Assembly: GCA_028867395.1 (NCBI GenBank)
Contig: JAGWGO010000045.1
Coordinates: forward strand, 1 to 8,720
Length of the DNA stretch: 8,720 nt
Origin: Nitrososphaerota archaeon
GTDB lineage: Archaea > Thermoproteota > Nitrososphaeria > Nitrososphaerales > Nitrosopumilaceae
Reading direction: 5' to 3'
In this document: one piece after another, positions 1 to 5,788 of the stretch
Numbering within the stretch: the first letter of the stretch is position 1
Layout: each line of letters begins with the position of its first letter
Program-made: the position numbers and the translations under genes
Notes under the pieces: generated by a model
Database searches by the model: none
What the model was told of the DNA's origin: nothing
Seen by the model: the letters and a program-made list of their open reading frames with translations, nothing else

Positions 1-846
1 TCCAGGGAGAATTTGATAACAGAGACAGACCTAAACAAGATAGTTCATGCATGTGGTGAGAACGCGCGTGACAAAGCATTCATCATGGTACACTCTGAAG
101 CTGGAACAAGAATAGGTGAGACACTAACTCTGCAAATCAAGCATGTCATGATAGACACTATGGGTGTAATCATAAAGGTAGACGGCAAGACAAATGCAAG
201 ACCAATCAGACTAGTCAAGTCTTTACCATATCTGGCATCTTGGCTTAATGCTCATCCTTTCAGAAATAATCCCGAATCACCACTTTGGATAAACTTGTCA
301 CATCATGGATACGGTGACCAGTTAAGCTATGAAGGTGTCAGTAACATTTTGGCAAAGCGTGTCAAGATGGCAGGACTAGAGAAAAGAGTATTCTTCCACC
401 TATTCAGACATAGTGAGATAACGGAGACTGCCAATTATCTAACAGAAGCTCAGTTAAGGAAAAGACATGGATGGTCTGGGTCTAGCAAAATGCCTGAGAG
501 GTATACACATTTGATAGATTCTGACGTGGATAAGGCAATACTAGGCCATTACGGACTAATCAAGAAGGAAGAGCAAGTGACAGCACAACTTCCTAAGATT
601 TGCAATGTCTGTGAGTTTCCAAACGCTTTTGATTCGGAATATTGTTCCAAATGCTTCAAACCACTAGATTTGAAGACTGCAATAAAACTAGAAGAAAAGG
701 AGAAAGAGAAAGTCTCAGATTTAGAGAAAAAGCTTGAAGATTTCATTGTCAAAGAAATTAACAAAAAATATTCTTTCCTATTAGGCAAGAGTCTTGACAA
801 GGATGATCCGCTAATCAAAAAGGAATTAGAGAAGAAAAAACTGTAG
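1..846 (+). CDS. Tyrosine recombinase / integrase, 5'-truncated by window edge
   Basis: This is the catalytic domain of a tyrosine recombinase, which would integrate and excise the element through a covalent 3'-phosphotyrosine intermediate. Counting from the TTG at base 13 as residue 1, the catalytic residues appear in family order: Arg33 (GTRIGE), Lys59 (VDGKTN), His129 and Arg132 (HLFRHS), His152 (KRHGW) and the nucleophile Tyr164 (PERYTHL). The frame stays open to base 1, and the N-terminal core-binding domain expected in this family is missing, so the true start lies outside the window and TTG at 13 is not trusted. After the catalytic domain come a zinc ribbon (Cys197, Cys200, Cys211, Cys214) and a lysine/glutamate-rich tail likely to be coiled coil. 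C-terminal zinc ribbons are known on archaeal integrases. All catalytic residues are present, so it is probably active. Its stop codon abuts the stop of the convergent gene at 847. Confidence 0.93.
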   Translation, partial: SRENLITETDLNKIVHACGENARDKAFIMVHSEAGTRIGETLTLQIKHVMIDTMGVIIKVDGKTNARPIRLVKSLPYLASWLNAHPFRNNPESPLWINLSHHGYGDQLSYEGVSNILAKRVKMAGLEKRVFFHLFRHSEITETANYLTEAQLRKRHGWSGSSKMPERYTHLIDSDVDKAILGHYGLIKKEEQVTAQLPKICNVCEFPNAFDSEYCSKCFKPLDLKTAIKLEEKEKEKVSDLEKKLEDFIVKEINKKYSFLLGKSLDKDDPLIKKELEKKKL

Positions 847-1389
847 TTAGATTGGTGATGTTGTATTAACAATATTTCTGAATTCTGTAATCGCAGTCCG
901 TAAATTTTCAACATCTACAGTTGGATATCGTTTAACCGTTCCATCTTCTCTAAAATCTGTATTGAAAATAGTCAGCCTAGTCTCCCAATCTGAAATCGTG
1001 TCAACATCATGGGATTCTCTCGAATAAGAATCTCTTGTGAAGGCCCCACTATGAAGAGTTGTACATTGAGGAGGAAGTGTGGCTATGGCCAGTTCGAATT
1101 TATGTTTGTGATTGTCGAATTTACCAGGGGATCTTCTATTGCCAAATTCAATATCGACATTACCATCCGGTTTTGGCGATAGTGATTTGAGGTAGATTAG
1201 TTTTCCATATTCTTCTACAGCATGACTGTAAAGGCCCGCACACATCATAATTTCTGAAGCTGAAAGCTGAACATTTGCGGTTATGTGATCTCTTAGTGTC
1301 TCAACCGCCTCTAGAATATACACAATAGTGTTATGGGTCTCTCTTTTCAGGTCTACCCATTTGTCTTTTGGAATAGATTTGATGATCAC
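847..1389 (-). CDS. AbiV-like (HEPN-type) protein, 180 aa
   Basis: This helical protein resembles the AbiV abortive-infection family of HEPN-type proteins. The signature is an alanine/serine-rich helix running into AVEEYGKLIYL (residues 57-67), followed by a His/Lys segment (FDNHKHKF, residues 91-98), as in the family pattern of EE-x-GK followed by H-x-x-K. The Rx4-6H motif of ribonuclease HEPN proteins is not evident; only RETH (16-19) and RESH (124-127) occur. RNase activity should therefore not be assumed. The GTG start at 1389 is chosen because an in-frame TGA lies six codons upstream and no ATG intervenes. A TATA-like box about 27 bases upstream would give a leaderless mRNA. It is the only leftward gene and sits between the integrase and the regulator, where cargo or lysogenic genes are often found. 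A role in excluding other viruses is inference. Confidence 0.72.
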   Translation of the reverse strand: MIIKSIPKDKWVDLKRETHNTIVYILEAVETLRDHITANVQLSASEIMMCAGLYSHAVEEYGKLIYLKSLSPKPDGNVDIEFGNRRSPGKFDNHKHKFELAIATLPPQCTTLHSGAFTRDSYSRESHDVDTISDWETRLTIFNTDFREDGTVKRYPTVDVENLRTAITEFRNIVNTTSPI

Positions 1390-1411
1390 TGTTAATTTCC
1401 ATCAGTGTTTT

Positions 1412-1419
1412 CTATTAAG
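1412..1419 (-). promoter_or_regulatory. TATA-like box for the AbiV-like gene
   Basis: On the minus strand this reads TTAATAGA. Its centre is about 27 bases upstream of the GTG start at 1389. That matches the archaeal TATA-to-transcription-start distance, so the mRNA would begin at or next to the start codon (leaderless). It is called from spacing and composition only. Confidence 0.45.
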
Positions 1420-1441
1420 CTAATCCGTTACTCAAACATTA

Positions 1442-1473
1442 TTACCGTACGTAACCGTACATTACGGGGTAAT
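1442..1473. promoter_or_regulatory. Candidate operator with TTAC/GTAA half-sites
   Basis: Alternating half-sites are visible: TTAC at 1442-1445, GTAA at 1451-1454, TTAC at 1462-1465 and GTAA at 1469-1472. A further TTAC lies at 1429-1432. The heptamer ACCGTAC also occurs twice as a direct repeat (1444-1450 and 1454-1460), exactly 10 bases apart, one helical turn. The cluster ends immediately before the rightward TATA box and about 23 bases from the leftward one. It is well placed for a dimeric regulator controlling both promoters. The ribbon-helix-helix protein encoded 32 bases downstream is the natural candidate ligand; that pairing is inference. Confidence 0.55.
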
Positions 1474-1474
1474 C

Positions 1475-1481
1475 TTATATT
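1475..1481 (+). promoter_or_regulatory. TATA box of the rightward operon
   Basis: TTATATT lies with its centre about 27 bases upstream of the ATG at 1505. This is the spacing expected for an archaeal promoter producing a leaderless transcript. It directly follows the half-site cluster at 1442-1473, so a protein bound there would overlap the TFB recognition element. Confidence 0.6.
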
Positions 1482-1504
1482 GAACAAACACGTTAACCAG
1501 TGTA

Positions 1505-1639
1505 ATGTCTGTAAAGACTTTGAAACATGTGACAGTATCTGAACAAAATTATCTTACACTAAAAAGCTTAGGAAAAGCTGGTGACTCGTTTAATGATGTA
1601 ATAACAAATCTCATCAAAAAGGGTGGTTCCAAGACATGA
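1505..1639 (+). CDS. Ribbon-helix-helix protein, VapB-antitoxin-like, 44 aa
   Basis: This 44-residue protein has the layout of an archaeal VapB-like ribbon-helix-helix protein. A short N-terminal strand (TLKHVTVS, residues 5-12) would insert into the DNA major groove as a dimer. The first helix is EQNYLTLKSLGKAG. The second runs from the DSFNDVITNLIKK segment (28-39), a family signature. It is the first gene after the TATA box and probably has a leaderless start. The stop overlaps the next start codon (ATGA at 1636-1639), so the two are probably translationally coupled. VapB antitoxins normally precede a PIN-domain toxin, but the next gene does not look like one. A stand-alone transcriptional regulator bound at 1442-1473 is the more likely role. 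Function is inferred from fold signature and position. Confidence 0.75.
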   Translation: MSVKTLKHVTVSEQNYLTLKSLGKAGDSFNDVITNLIKKGGSKT

Positions 1640-2250
1640 GTGAAAAGATGTTGTTGCAAGATGTTGCAACTGAAAAACAAATTGAAAATGAAAACCAAGA
1701 ACTAACACTAGTCCCAACAACTGATGATATCTCAATTCTCATATCTACTCTAGATTCTAAAGAAGATGAGATTAGAGAGATAAATAATAATAATAATAAT
1801 AATTTAATTAAATTAAATATAAAAAATGAAATATTACAATTATTTATAAAAAATATTTCTAAACTCAAAGGAGAGTATGTGAATCCAGAGTCAGGGATTG
1901 TTTCTCTTATTGTTGAATTCAATAAAAATTTTGAAGAACAACAACATTCTACAACATCTTTACTATATGATGGTCGCGAACCTCGATTAGATGTTTTGAA
2001 AAAACTGGAAAAAATATCACACGCGGCAACCAACGACAATAGATTTCCAGAGTTTCACAAAGAATCGCTAAAAAAAATCATTCGTGATGCGGTTGGCTCA
2101 TTGGACGAACGTACAATGAAAAAATATTTGAAGTGTCTACGAGGTTTTGTAGAGGCTACGACTGGCAAGAAATTAACCTACTATTCAGCATATGATCTAA
2201 CTGGATTCTCTCATACAATACAGGAAAAGTTAGACCAAATGGGGAGATAA
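1636..2250 (+). CDS. Probable DNA-binding protein with C-terminal helix-turn-helix, 204 aa
   Basis: This protein has two unlike halves. The N-terminal half (about residues 1-60) is acidic, polar and probably disordered, with seven consecutive asparagines at 50-56. The C-terminal half, from about residue 125, is helical and basic. It includes SLKKIIRD (144-151) and SLDERTMKKYLKCL (155-168), the style of the winged-helix modules seen in archaeal and viral regulators, where a segment like DERTxKKYL forms the recognition region. The start is fixed by the ATGA overlap with the ribbon-helix-helix gene and a GGGTGG motif at 1621-1626. Coupling to that regulator suggests an early control or replication function. 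No nuclease, ATPase or PIN motif is visible. A bipartite regulator, or a replication initiator with its origin inside the gene, are both possible. Confidence 0.68.
   Translation: MSEKMLLQDVATEKQIENENQELTLVPTTDDISILISTLDSKEDEIREINNNNNNNLIKLNIKNEILQLFIKNISKLKGEYVNPESGIVSLIVEFNKNFEEQQHSTTSLLYDGREPRLDVLKKLEKISHAATNDNRFPEFHKESLKKIIRDAVGSLDERTMKKYLKCLRGFVEATTGKKLTYYSAYDLTGFSHTIQEKLDQMGR
1783..1803 (+). repeat. (AAT)7 microsatellite inside coding sequence
   Basis: Seven tandem AAT units encode seven asparagines in frame. They start an extremely A+T-rich patch: of the 76 bases at 1783-1858 only two are G or C. Unit gain or loss would change the length of the asparagine run without shifting the frame. 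Confidence 0.9.
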
Positions 2251-2251
2251 A

Positions 2252-2461
2252 ATGTCCATCATAGAAACTCTAACCAAAGAACACACTGACACTGTAGAAC
2301 GATTCAACAAGATCTATAACAGCTTAGTATCAGACCTTCAAGAAGAGGAACGTGCTGCACTTTCATGGTTCAGTAGAGGTTTGAGAACTAAAGATCAAAT
2401 GGAAAAACAGCGATGCTACGAACACACTAGGCAAATTTTAGGAGGCTTCATTCTAAGGTGA
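2252..2461 (+). CDS. Small helical protein of unknown function, 69 aa
   Basis: I do not recognise this protein. It is charged and predicted all-helical (ETLTKEHTDTVERFNKIY, then a second helix around EEERAALSWF), with no cysteine cluster, signal peptide or membrane segment. It starts one base after the stop of the 204-residue gene and has a GGGGAG ribosome-binding motif at 2241-2246, five bases from the ATG. Its downstream neighbour begins five bases past its stop, so it sits firmly within the operon. Similar small helical proteins in viral early regions often act as regulators or partners of replication proteins, but nothing here specifies a role. Confidence 0.7.
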   Translation: MSIIETLTKEHTDTVERFNKIYNSLVSDLQEEERAALSWFSRGLRTKDQMEKQRCYEHTRQILGGFILR

Positions 2462-2466
2462 AAACT

Positions 2467-2556
2467 ATGGGGCTCAACAAAAGAAAACACTCATCGGCAG
2501 AAATTAGAGATGCAGTGAAAAAAATGCTAGAAAACCAGGAGGAAAGTAAGAATTGA
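2467..2556 (+). CDS. Microprotein, 29 aa, unknown function
   Basis: This 29-codon reading frame encodes a lysine-rich peptide beginning MGLNKRKHSSAEIRDAVKKM and ending in an acidic tail. It would form one amphipathic helix. The evidence that it is real is its placement. An AGGTG motif at 2456-2460 lies six bases before the ATG. It fills the gap between two genes, and its TGA overlaps the TTG start of the next gene. It is too short to assign to a family. If it is not translated as a product, it could serve to couple translation into the following gene. Confidence 0.5.
   Translation: MGLNKRKHSSAEIRDAVKKMLENQEESKN
2538..2542 (+). promoter_or_regulatory. Ribosome-binding site that supports a TTG start at 2553
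   Basis: GGAGG is a strong match to the archaeal Shine-Dalgarno core and stands ten bases before TTG at 2553-2555. No ATG occurs in that frame before the stop at 2703, so this motif is the main argument for the TTG start. Confidence 0.6.
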
Positions 2557-2705
2557 GAGATCATGTAGTACAGATTCATCGCCCACGCTCTAGACGATGG
2601 GAAACTGTATCTTTCGCACCATTGACGCATAATCAAGCAGTTAAGGAGTTTGCAAATTATGAAAGCCATTATCCTCATCTGCATTTTCGGGTGGTTAGAA
2701 AATGA
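2553..2705 (+). CDS. Small basic protein, 50 aa, TTG start, unknown function
   Basis: The frame from TTG at 2553 encodes 50 residues with the composition of a small folded protein. It is basic and rich in His, Arg and aromatic residues, with a strand-helix-strand look: VVQIHRP and ETVSFAPL, then NQAVKEFANY, then HLHFRVVRK. Support comes from a GGAGG site at 2538-2542, a four-base TTGA overlap with the stop of the 29-codon gene, and a four-base ATGA overlap with the start of the next gene. That matches the other junctions in the operon. No family is recognised. An alternative start at GTA or ATT codons is unlikely. A gene finder with a length cut-off, or one requiring ATG, would miss it. Confidence 0.62.
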   Translation: MRDHVVQIHRPRSRRWETVSFAPLTHNQAVKEFANYESHYPHLHFRVVRK

Positions 2706-3058
2706 GCCAAGAATTTGAAGAGATTGTTTGTGCGGATCCCACGTGTGGAGTAATTCGCCAAATCCCAAAAGGTTTGGAGATGAATGCTAGAACATACGAA
2801 GATTTTTTCCGATGCCCACATGAAAAGAGGCCGGCAAATAACATCTCACGATTTCATGTTTGTGGTCGATGCCATAGAACCTATGGTTGGATAATTCCAA
2901 AACGTGGAATGGTTTTCCACTGTGAGCGATGTGCACCTAGCAAAGTAGAGACTCGAACTTCATTCAGTAAGGAAACTTTAGCTGCTCTAACTCCAGTCAA
3001 AACTGAATTGTCACCAGCCGAACTTCAACAATTATGGCAGGAGAAAGGCATAGTATGA
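2702..3058 (+). CDS. Zinc-binding protein with two cysteine clusters, 118 aa
   Basis: The protein has a clear zinc ribbon in the middle: Cys54-x2-Cys57 (VCGRCHRTYGW) and Cys74-x2-Cys77 (HCERCAP), 16 residues apart. A second possible site is formed by Cys10, Cys15, Cys38 and His40 (VCADPTC, RCPH). The C-terminal tail from about residue 80 is flexible and then helical (SPAELQQLWQEKG). Treble-clef or ribbon modules of this sort usually bind nucleic acid or another protein. No enzymatic motif is seen. The start is supported by the ATGA overlap with the preceding gene and a GGGTGG motif at 2689-2694. It could be a transcription-associated factor or a zinc-stabilised structural component; position does not decide this. 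Confidence 0.75.
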   Translation: MSQEFEEIVCADPTCGVIRQIPKGLEMNARTYEDFFRCPHEKRPANNISRFHVCGRCHRTYGWIIPKRGMVFHCERCAPSKVETRTSFSKETLAALTPVKTELSPAELQQLWQEKGIV

Positions 3059-3465
3059 TTATTTTTGTTGAAGATAGTCCCAACTCTGGGCCATTTACGG
3101 AGAGAGACATTCTAAACTACCTAGAAAAAGAATTGAAATGGACTTACACTGAGGGTCATGGGATAGGTGAAGAGATGTGCGATATACCATTTCGCGATTT
3201 ACCGATTGCTATAAGATCTTATTTTGAAATTTATTTTGATCTTCATTCAAAAGAGATTTCATACAAATGGATTCCAATGGGATATGTAAATCTAGTACGA
3301 AGAGGTCCTGGAATAAATGCACCAGTGAAAAATCCAGATGATGAAATTAAATTTTACAGGAATGGAAATCCTGTTACCGTTCGTGACATTTTGAAGTCAT
3401 TGGGAAAATGGCCAGAAGAGAAACTAGTTGCACCAAAGTATCCTATTTTCAAGGAGAATCAGTAA
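3055..3465 (+). CDS. Protein of unknown function, 136 aa, upstream of the tail module
   Basis: Unrecognised soluble protein with mixed strand and helix character: MIIFVED at the N-terminus, an acidic helix (TERDILNYLEKELKW), a middle strand region (SYKWIPMGYVNLV) and a C-terminal segment with NGNPVTVRDILKSLGKW. I chose ATG at 3055 over ATG at 3034. The later start gives the ATGA overlap typical of this operon and has GGAG at 3040-3043, while the earlier one would overlap the zinc-protein gene by 25 bases. With the next gene it occupies the position where tailed viruses usually place tail-tube or tail assembly chaperone genes, just ahead of the tape measure gene. That is a positional guess only. 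Confidence 0.7.
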   Translation: MIIFVEDSPNSGPFTERDILNYLEKELKWTYTEGHGIGEEMCDIPFRDLPIAIRSYFEIYFDLHSKEISYKWIPMGYVNLVRRGPGINAPVKNPDDEIKFYRNGNPVTVRDILKSLGKWPEEKLVAPKYPIFKENQ

Positions 3466-3678
3466 ATGCCTGAAAATAATGAATGGTGGCAGAATAGGGA
3501 ATCAACTCAGTGGAAACTTTTCAGTTTTATGTTTGGCCCACCTTTTGAATTAAGCCCAGAACACCATGCATTAATTACAGAATACGCAAAGATGTCGGAA
3601 GCACCAGAAATAAAACAAAATGCAGTAAAACGCTGGGCACTTCAAGATGAACTAGTTAGGAAGTTGAGGGGACAATGA
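3466..3678 (+). CDS. Small protein upstream of tape measure gene, 70 aa; possible tail assembly factor
   Basis: A 70-residue, Trp-rich protein (NNEWWQNRESTQWKLFSF), helical in its second half (HHALITEYAKM, then KRWALQDELVRKLRG). It begins directly after the stop of the previous gene, with AAGGAG at 3451-3456 nine bases from the ATG. It ends with a four-base overlap into the tape measure gene. Tail assembly chaperones are commonly small, acidic or aromatic-rich and sit exactly here, often made by programmed frameshifting. No slippery heptamer is visible at the preceding junction, so if this is a chaperone it is made without a fusion. The sequence alone does not prove the role. Confidence 0.65.
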   Translation: MPENNEWWQNRESTQWKLFSFMFGPPFELSPEHHALITEYAKMSEAPEIKQNAVKRWALQDELVRKLRGQ

Positions 3679-5786
3679 GTGGGGAAGTACCGGTCGGCTT
3701 TCGCTTCACAACTAACGGCATAGATGATACTATCTCCAGAATCAAACAGTTACATGAAGAACTAAACACTGGTACAATTTCCACACGAGAATATCGTAGT
3801 GAAATGCGTGAGGTTACGACAACATCAAAAGCCGCTACACAAGAATTCAATCAGATCAAGGGAGCCGTCTACGCAGCTAATCCTACACTACTAGAATTTA
3901 CAAAGACCATGAGTGGATTTTCTGCAGTTGCACAGACTGGCCTTGGAGTCACAACTGCTCTAAATGTTGCAATTTTAGCCACTGGTCAGGTATCAAACAG
4001 CTTACAAGATCTAAAAACCCAGTTGGCAGACGCTAGATTAGAATATGAAAGATTTGCCAATTCTCCACAATTTGGCCCAGCTTCTCCACAAGCTCAGGCT
4101 GCACTATCCAAATACAATGAGTTACTGAACCAATACAATAATGAATCACTGCAAGTCTTTTTCCAACAAATTCAGAATTGGATAACCGTAGTCTCATCCA
4201 TGGTACTTGCTGTGAATCAGGGTGTTCTGCTTGTAGGAATGTTCAAAACATTGGCTGGATTACATCCAGAATTAGCTTCAATCGGTGGCGCAATCCTTTC
4301 ATGGTTAGGACCCATAGCAATTGTCATAGCTGGTGTAGAAGGAATATACCAGTTGTTAAAGTTACTAGATCCACAATTTAACCAATCTGCAACCGATTTA
4401 GAAAACGCAATCAAGGAACACTGGAATGTAAGCGATATAGAAGCTTCACTGTTAGCTCCATTTGTTGCATTTGTAGGAGAGTTAGCAGTAGTTGGAAATC
4501 AAATCGTAAACTTCTTTGAATCTCTCTATAATGGCATATTGGATGTTTTCATAAATCCATTAATTTCCGCATGGGATGACACAATAGGGAAAATTACTGG
4601 TCAAGTATCAACACTACCAAATGAAAACATTCAGACTTTAACACATGATCAAATATTACAAGGCCTAGGTCTGGGAAGCACTACAACCAGTCCGGGATTA
4701 CCACAAAACCCAATTGCATCCGCAACAAACTCTTTCCTTCTAACTGGCCAGATGAAAGACTCAGTAGATACTCAGAAACAAACACTTGACACTCAAAAAA
4801 TCAGTCAAACGATACTGTCTAACATGTCCAGTACTAGTACGATGATGAATGATGCACTCAACTCGATAAACAGTAGCACCACATTATCATCACAGTTAGC
4901 ACAACAACAGTTGCAAGAAACACAGAATCAAAAAGCGCAGATTGATGCTCTAAAACAGTCCATCATAGATAACACATCTAAGATCGTTGAACTTCAACAA
5001 CAGCCTCAAACACAACTGGTAGCACAACATTTCAATCCAGACGATGGAACACCGATTTACTCTCAAGTAGCAAGTGACGCAGCAAATCAAATACAGACTT
5101 TACAATCACAAAACGCTCAAGCCGCACAAATCATAGCTAGTGCATCATCAACTATTGGAGGTCTGGATAACATGACAGTAGGTCTAGGGCCAGTATTGTC
5201 TAGTCTTGGATTGGATGCTAACACAGGAATAGGTTCTGTCATATCTGGTGCTTTAGGCGGTGCTGCTGGTATTGGTGGGGCTGGAATCAGTGCGGGAGAG
5301 TTACAACAATTTGCACAGACTGGTGATTATGGAATATTCACTGCGGCAGCGATACGAGATGGTATGCCAAAAACACCTACCTCACAGGATCAGATCAACG
5401 CATGGTTATCTTCTGTAAATGGAAAAGGAATGGGAACTTTCACAGCCGCAGATGCAGCCAAAGCTCTCAATCTACCTGGTTCTGGTTCTTCTAGTGGTTC
5501 TTCAAATTACGACCCATCAGGTATGTTTGGAGGTCTACCTGGTGAATACGGAAATCCAATAGCTGCAGCATCAGGATTCGAAGGAATGGTAAATAGTCCC
5601 ACTCATTTCTTAGCAGGAGAATCAGGACCAGAATTTGTCAGTATATCTCCAGGAAGTAAGTCTAGTGGAAATGTAATAATTTACAACAATACAACAGTAC
5701 AAGGAACCGTATTATCGGATTATGATCTTAACAATACGATACAAAACAGTCTGAAACAATCTCTCAAGAGCAGTGGGTTTACATAG
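3675..5786 (+). CDS. Tail tape measure-like protein, 703 aa
   Basis: This is the longest gene in the window and has the make-up of a tail tape measure protein, which sets tail length and is carried inside the tail tube. The N-terminus is helical and coiled-coil-like (residues 15-165). A hydrophobic central zone with several membrane-like helices follows (about 167-195, 202-230 and 258-295), typical of the part that meets the host membrane. Next come Gln/Ser-rich coiled coil (360-490) and a Gly/Ala-rich stretch (513-540). The C-terminus carries the hallmark pattern SPTHFLAGESGPEFVSISPG (641-660) followed by NVIIYNNTTVQG, matching the GE-x-GPE-x-V motif of many phage tape measures. By the rule of roughly 1.5 angstrom per residue, the tail would be near 100 nm. 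The start is set by the ATGA overlap and the GAGGGG at 3666-3671. Confidence 0.85.
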   Translation: MSGEVPVGFRFTTNGIDDTISRIKQLHEELNTGTISTREYRSEMREVTTTSKAATQEFNQIKGAVYAANPTLLEFTKTMSGFSAVAQTGLGVTTALNVAILATGQVSNSLQDLKTQLADARLEYERFANSPQFGPASPQAQAALSKYNELLNQYNNESLQVFFQQIQNWITVVSSMVLAVNQGVLLVGMFKTLAGLHPELASIGGAILSWLGPIAIVIAGVEGIYQLLKLLDPQFNQSATDLENAIKEHWNVSDIEASLLAPFVAFVGELAVVGNQIVNFFESLYNGILDVFINPLISAWDDTIGKITGQVSTLPNENIQTLTHDQILQGLGLGSTTTSPGLPQNPIASATNSFLLTGQMKDSVDTQKQTLDTQKISQTILSNMSSTSTMMNDALNSINSSTTLSSQLAQQQLQETQNQKAQIDALKQSIIDNTSKIVELQQQPQTQLVAQHFNPDDGTPIYSQVASDAANQIQTLQSQNAQAAQIIASASSTIGGLDNMTVGLGPVLSSLGLDANTGIGSVISGALGGAAGIGGAGISAGELQQFAQTGDYGIFTAAAIRDGMPKTPTSQDQINAWLSSVNGKGMGTFTAADAAKALNLPGSGSSSGSSNYDPSGMFGGLPGEYGNPIAAASGFEGMVNSPTHFLAGESGPEFVSISPGSKSSGNVIIYNNTTVQGTVLSDYDLNNTIQNSLKQSLKSSGFT

Positions 5787-5788
5787 AC

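Noticed and set aside
851..880. C box-like GTGATG and D box-like CTGA, considered as a C/D guide RNA
   Set aside because: It falls within the end of the AbiV-like gene, the C box is imperfect, and no C'/D' pair or terminal stem is visible.
549..914. Reverse-strand frame of 121 codons, Ser/Phe-rich
   Set aside because: It lies antisense to the integrase zinc ribbon and lysine-rich tail; its serine and phenylalanine runs are the complement of AGA/GAA/AAA codons. It is a shadow frame.
1614..2039. Reverse-strand frame of 141 codons
   Set aside because: It is antisense to the 204-residue protein, rich in Ser, Leu and Phe from the A+T-rich patch, and lacks its own promoter or ribosome-binding motif.
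2448..2768. Reverse-strand frame of 106 codons across the microgene region
   Set aside because: The forward frames at 2467, 2553 and 2702 have ribosome-binding motifs and coupled overlaps, while this one has none. It would also be a second leftward gene alone inside a rightward operon.
3034..3054. Upstream ATG for the 136-residue protein
   Set aside because: It would overlap the zinc-protein gene by 25 bases. The ATG at 3055 fits the four-base overlap pattern and has GGAG upstream.
3374..3387. Sequence resembling the operator (12 of 14 positions like TTACCGTACGTAAC)
   Set aside because: It lies inside a gene, is explained by codons for VTVRD, and has no nearby promoter.
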